Assembly (NCBI RefSeq): GCF_030386795.1
Contig: NZ_JANUQM010000007.1
Span: 1-64,000, forward strand
Source of the DNA: Streptomyces sp. S.PNR 29
Lineage (GTDB): Bacteria; Actinomycetota; Actinomycetes; Streptomycetales; Streptomycetaceae
Length of the DNA: 64,000 nucleotides
Direction: 5' to 3'
Position numbers and translations under genes: made by a program. Under the pieces are notes generated by a model, which saw only the letters and a program-made list of their open reading frames with translations, was not told where the DNA came from and ran no database searches. How positions within the stretch are numbered: the first letter of the stretch is position 1; each line of letters starts with the position of its first letter. Below, piece by piece: positions 60,497 to 64,000 of this stretch.

Positions 60497-62845
60497 ATGA
60501 CAGCTGAGCGATCTGACCCGGTGGTGCCCACGGCCACGTACCGGCTGCAGTTGCAGCCCGGCTTCCCGTTCGGGGCCGCCACGGCGGCCGTGCCGTACCT
60601 GGCCTCGCTCGGTGTCTCGCACCTCCACCTGTCCCCCGTCCTGGAGGCCGTGCCGGGCTCGCTGCACGGATACGACGTCGTGGACCACGCGCGCGTGCGG
60701 GAGGAGCTGGGCGGCGAGGAGGGGCTGCGGGCGCTGGCGCGCACCGCGCGGGAGCACGGGCTCGGCCTGGTGGCCGACATCGTGCCGAACCACATGGCGA
60801 TGTCCCCGCGCCACAACCGCGCCCTGTGGGAGGTGCTGCGGGAGGGCCCGAAGTCGCCGTACGCGCGGTGGTTCGACATCGACTGGGAGGCGCAGGGCGG
60901 CCAGGTGCTGCTGCCGGTGCTCGGCGGTCCGCTGGGCGAGGTGATCGGCGAGCTGCGGGTCGACGGCGACGTCCTGCGCTACTACGACCACGCGTTCCCG
61001 TTGCGCGAGGGCACCGAGGACCTGCCGCTGCCGCAGCTCCTGGACGCGCAGTGGTACCGCCCGGTGTGGTGGCGGCTGGCCCGGACCGAGCTGAACTACC
61101 GGCGCTTCTTCAGCATCTCGGAGCTGATCGGGGTGCGCGTCGAGGACCCCGAGGTGTTCGAGGCCACGCACGCCAAGATCCTGCAGCTGCTGCACGAGGG
61201 CGTGATCGACGGGCTGCGCATCGACCACCCCGACGGGCTCGCCGACCCCGACGCCTACCTTCTGCGGCTGCACGAGGCCTCCGGCGGTCGCTGGACGGTC
61301 GTGGAGAAGATCCTGTCGGACGGCGAGCACCTGCCGGCCTCCTGGCCCGTCGCGGGCACCACCGGCTACGACGCCCTGCGGCACGTCGACGGCCTGTTCA
61401 CGGACCCGGCGGGGCTCGGGGAACTCCTCGGGCAGTACCGGCGCTTCGCCGCCCCGCAGACGGACCGGGGCGGCGACTGGGCGGCGACCGTGCGGCGGGC
61501 GGCGTACAAGGTGCTCACGCACGAGCTGGCCACCGAGACCGACCGGCTCACCCGGGTCGCGCACCGCGTGTGCGCCACCTCGCCCGATCCCGCGCTGCGC
61601 GACCGGGCGCCCTGGGCGCTGCGCACCGCGCTGCAGGAACTCCTGGTCCGGCTGGAGGTCTACCGGCCCTACCCGTCGGTCGACGTGGCCTCCGTCGTCA
61701 CCGAGGAGGCGGCGGCCGAGGCCCGGCAGGCGTTCGTCGTGCCGGAGGAGGCCGGTGCGGTCGACGTCGTGCGCGACCTGGTGCTCGGCCGGGCCGGTGA
61801 CGGGCCCGAGCACGTGGAGTTCCGTACCCGGTTCGCGCAGACCGCGTCCGCGCTGCGCGCCAAGTCGGTGGAGGACACGGCGTTCTACCGCTATGTCCCG
61901 CTGCTGTCGGCGACCGAGGTGGGCGGGAACCCGGGCAGTCCCGCCGTGTCGCCGGAGGAGTTCCACGCCTACTGCACGCGCGTGCAGCGCGACTGGCCCG
62001 CGACCGGAACGGTGGTGTCGACGCACGACACCAAACGCAGCGCCGACGTGCGGGCGGCGCTGGAGGTGCTCACCGAGTGTCCGCAGCGCTGGGCGGACGT
62101 GCTGGCGGAGGTGACACGGACCGGAGAGGGCGTGCCGGACGCGCAGCTGGCGTGGGCGGCCTGGCAGACGGTGTTCGGGCTCGGCTCGGCGCCGCGGGAG
62201 CGCGTGCAGCAGGCCTTGCTGAAGCATGTGCGCGAGGCGGGGATGTACACCAGCTGGACGGAGCAGGAGCCCCCGTACGAGGAGGCGGTGGCGCGGTTCG
62301 TCGCGGCGGGGCCCTGTGGGGCGCCGGGCGAGCAGGTGGCCGCCTTCCGCGGCACCCTGGCGCCTCACATCCGGGCGAACGTCCTCGGCACGGCCCTGGT
62401 GCACCTGACGATGCCGGGCGTGCCGGACCTCTACCAGGGCACCGAGGGCGAGTACCTGGCCCTGGTGGACCCCGACAACCGGCGTCCCGTGCCGTTCCCG
62501 TCCGAGGATCCCGGGGACAAGGGCGCGGTGACCCGGGCGGCGCTGCGGCTGCGCGCGCGGCGGCCCGAGGTCTTCGGCGACTCGGCGACGTACGCGCCGC
62601 TGACGGCTCAGGGCCCGGCGGCGGCGCACTGCCTGGCGTATCTGCGCTCCGGGGAGGTGCTCACGGCCGTGACACGGCTGTCGCTGCGGCTGGCGGAGGC
62701 GGGCGGCTGGCGGGAGACGCGGCTGCCGCTGCCACCGGGCCGGTGGGCCGACGTACTGGCGCCGGAGCGCGAGTTCACAGGGCACGCGCGCGTGGCGGAG
62801 CTTTTCGAGCGGTTGCCGGTGGCGCTGCTGGAGCGGGCCGGGTAG
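60497..62845 (+). CDS. treY: Malto-oligosyltrehalose synthase TreY
   Basis: GH13 intramolecular transglucosidase of 782 residues converting the reducing end of maltodextrins to a trehalosyl unit. It has TATYRLQLQPGFPFGAATAA, LASLGVSHLHLSPVLEAVPG, LVADIVPNHMAMSPRHNRAL, IDGLRIDHPDGLADPDAYLL (nucleophile Asp) and WTVVEKILSDGEHLP (acid Glu). VVSTHDTKRSADVRAAL is the typical later motif. The partner treZ is not in the window after it. Its last 71 bp overlap an antisense LysR gene. Confidence 0.93.
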   Translation: MTAERSDPVVPTATYRLQLQPGFPFGAATAAVPYLASLGVSHLHLSPVLEAVPGSLHGYDVVDHARVREELGGEEGLRALARTAREHGLGLVADIVPNHMAMSPRHNRALWEVLREGPKSPYARWFDIDWEAQGGQVLLPVLGGPLGEVIGELRVDGDVLRYYDHAFPLREGTEDLPLPQLLDAQWYRPVWWRLARTELNYRRFFSISELIGVRVEDPEVFEATHAKILQLLHEGVIDGLRIDHPDGLADPDAYLLRLHEASGGRWTVVEKILSDGEHLPASWPVAGTTGYDALRHVDGLFTDPAGLGELLGQYRRFAAPQTDRGGDWAATVRRAAYKVLTHELATETDRLTRVAHRVCATSPDPALRDRAPWALRTALQELLVRLEVYRPYPSVDVASVVTEEAAAEARQAFVVPEEAGAVDVVRDLVLGRAGDGPEHVEFRTRFAQTASALRAKSVEDTAFYRYVPLLSATEVGGNPGSPAVSPEEFHAYCTRVQRDWPATGTVVSTHDTKRSADVRAALEVLTECPQRWADVLAEVTRTGEGVPDAQLAWAAWQTVFGLGSAPRERVQQALLKHVREAGMYTSWTEQEPPYEEAVARFVAAGPCGAPGEQVAAFRGTLAPHIRANVLGTALVHLTMPGVPDLYQGTEGEYLALVDPDNRRPVPFPSEDPGDKGAVTRAALRLRARRPEVFGDSATYAPLTAQGPAAAHCLAYLRSGEVLTAVTRLSLRLAEAGGWRETRLPLPPGRWADVLAPEREFTGHARVAELFERLPVALLERAG

Positions 62846-63818
62846 CCGGAGAGGGGCGGACGAGCCCGTCGGGCGCTCTCGGCGGACCGGCGGCGCCGCA
62901 GTCCTCGTACGCCTGCGGGGGGACGTCGGGCGCCACCGGATGCGGCCAGGTCGCGCGCAGGAGGTCGACGAAGGCCTGGGCGGCGCCGGTCGGCGGTACC
63001 CGGGTGAAGACGGTCAGGGCGCGCTTCCAGGGCGGGTCGGGCGAGAGGACCACGCAGTCCTCGCCGACCGCGCCGCGCACGATGTGCGAGGGCGCGGTGC
63101 AGACGCCGACACCGGCGGCGGCCATCCGCACGGCCGTCGAGGTGTGCTCGGTGAACACGGCGGTGCGCGGCCGGAAGCCGGCGCGTCCGCACGCCCAGTC
63201 GAGGAAGCGTTCGCCGTGGACGACGGGTTCCATGGCGCAGCGGATCCAGGGCCGGTCGGCGAGTTCGGGCAGGGTCACGGTCGTACGGCCCGCGAAGCGG
63301 TCGTCGAAGGGCACGACGAGGACGAGTTCCTCCTCGCCGACCGGGACGACCGTGCCGGGCCAGTCGGTGGGCGGAGGGCCGACGGCGAGGTCCGCGACGC
63401 CGCGCTCGACCTCCTCCTCCAGGGCCTCGGTCGTGGCGTACTCGTGGAGGTGCAGTACGACTCCCGGGTGGGCGGTGCGCCAGCGGGCGAAGACGTCCGG
63501 GAGGACACCCACCGCGATGGAGTGGACGGCCGCGACATGCAGTTCGCCGCCCTCGGCCCCGGCGGCGGCACGTGCCGCGCGGCGGGCCTGGGCGGCGCTG
63601 CGGACGGCGAGTTCGGCGTGCGGCAGGAACGCGCGCCCCATCGGCGTGAGGCGCACGCCCCGCGCCATGCGTTCCAGGAGGGCGCCGCCGACCGATCGCT
63701 CCAGGGCCTTGATCTGGTGGGACAAGGCGGGTTGGGAGACGTGCAGGAGGTCGGCCGCGCGGGTGAAGGACGCCTCTTCGACGACCGTCAGGAAGTACTC
63801 CATCTGCCGCAGAGTCAT
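62775..63818 (-). CDS. LysR-family transcriptional regulator
   Basis: A 347-residue regulator. The N-terminal helix-turn-helix MTLRQMEYFLTVVEEASFTR continues AADLLHVSQPALSHQIKALE. The effector-binding domain includes VAAVHSIAVGVLPDVFARWR and AAAGVGVCTAPSHIVRGAVG. The C-terminal about 45 residues (Pro/Ala/Arg-rich) are beyond the usual 300 and coincide with the part antisense to treY. ATG 63818 starts the domain. It is divergent from a disulfide oxidoreductase gene; the intergenic region has repeated TGCAT sites. Confidence 0.88.
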   Translation of the reverse strand: MTLRQMEYFLTVVEEASFTRAADLLHVSQPALSHQIKALERSVGGALLERMARGVRLTPMGRAFLPHAELAVRSAAQARRAARAAAGAEGGELHVAAVHSIAVGVLPDVFARWRTAHPGVVLHLHEYATTEALEEEVERGVADLAVGPPPTDWPGTVVPVGEEELVLVVPFDDRFAGRTTVTLPELADRPWIRCAMEPVVHGERFLDWACGRAGFRPRTAVFTEHTSTAVRMAAAGVGVCTAPSHIVRGAVGEDCVVLSPDPPWKRALTVFTRVPPTGAAQAFVDLLRATWPHPVAPDVPPQAYEDCGAAGPPRAPDGLVRPSPATRPAPAAPPATARKAPPRARAL

Positions 63819-63830
63819 GCCCCAAGCATG

Positions 63831-63850
63831 GTGCATAAACACTGTGCATG
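63831..63850. promoter_or_regulatory. TGCAT repeats in the LysR divergent promoter
   Basis: Two TGCAT sites separated by 8 nt (TGCAT-aaacactg-TGCAT) lie just upstream of the LysR start, with further AT-rich sequence toward the divergent oxidoreductase. This is a candidate LysR binding region. Confidence 0.35.
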
Positions 63851-63907
63851 AGTTCCACAAAAACGTTGCCTTGGACTCATGGCGGGGGCGGGCGGAGGGT
63901 GGAGGGC

Positions 63908-64000
63908 ATGAACACACCGGACGTCATCGTCATCGGCGGCGGCACGGGCGGGTACAGCACCGCCCTGCGCGCCGCCTCCCTGGGGCTCGACGTGGTGCTC
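63908..64000 (+). CDS. Flavin disulfide oxidoreductase (lipoamide dehydrogenase-like), partial
   Basis: Only the first 31 residues are in the window: MNTPDVIVIGGGTGGYSTAL followed by RAASLGLDVVL. The GGGTGGYSTALRAASLG pattern is the FAD-binding N-terminus of dihydrolipoamide dehydrogenases and related disulfide reductases. A GGAGGG ribosome site is close to the ATG. It is divergent from a LysR gene that may control it. The redox-active CxxxxC lies beyond the window. Confidence 0.75.
   Translation, partial: MNTPDVIVIGGGTGGYSTALRAASLGLDVVL

Overview
The window is chromosomal DNA from a Streptomyces or very close relative. Very high GC content, GTG starts, dense ATGA-type overlaps, a gvpO-A-F-G-J-L-S-K gas-vesicle cluster, a SAV2148-type HEPN protein, a DUF5954 protein, an erm-mgt macrolide-resistance pair and a sugar ABC importer without its own ATPase all point there. 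No rRNA, tRNA, CRISPR array or complete insertion sequence was seen.

Layout. (1) 1-8.6 kb: an FAD monooxygenase divergent from a LysR regulator, an ABC exporter fused transcriptionally to a NarL-type two-component pair, and a TetR regulator divergent from a second FAD monooxygenase across a 37-bp operator-like inverted repeat. (2) 9.0-11 kb: a scarred zone with a broken ORF, an IS3-type transposase fragment abutting a beheaded TetR gene, an IS5-type fragment and a broken zinc-ribbon ORF. (3) 11-24.5 kb: mostly single genes (XRE-type membrane protein, secreted proteins, DUF5954, VOC, two AraC regulators, a tandem paralogue pair, NmrA-like protein, YihY/BrkB, AidB, GAF regulator, GNAT). A 101-bp inverted-repeat element supplies the stop codons of two convergent genes.

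(4) 24.6-34.1 kb: an assimilatory sulfur operon. A Cys-containing leader peptide precedes sulfite reductase, a small zinc-ribbon protein, cysH, cysC, cysD, cysN, ssuA, ssuB, ssuC and a sirohydrochlorin chelatase. Together they import sulfonates, activate sulfate, reduce it to sulfide and make the siroheme needed by the reductase.

(5) 34.2-39.0 kb: the most unusual locus. A 1343-residue protein joins a caspase-like protease, a P-loop NTPase and about ten WD40-like repeats, and overlaps by 4 nt an alpha/beta hydrolase with a Ser-Asp-His triad. This looks like an NLR/STAND-type conflict (antiphage or programmed-death) module. (6) 39.0-42.5 kb: the gas-vesicle cluster on the minus strand, converging on that module.

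(7) 42.6-53.7 kb: transglutaminase-like protein, small enzymes, an MMPL exporter, mgt and erm (erm preceded by a candidate leader peptide and an SD-adjacent hairpin), a sugar ABC importer and a phosphotransferase. (8) 53.7-64 kb: a DEDDh exonuclease, the HEPN protein, a copper amine oxidase apparently split over two secreted proteins, glgX and treY (glycogen/trehalose metabolism), a LysR regulator and the start of a flavin disulfide oxidoreductase.
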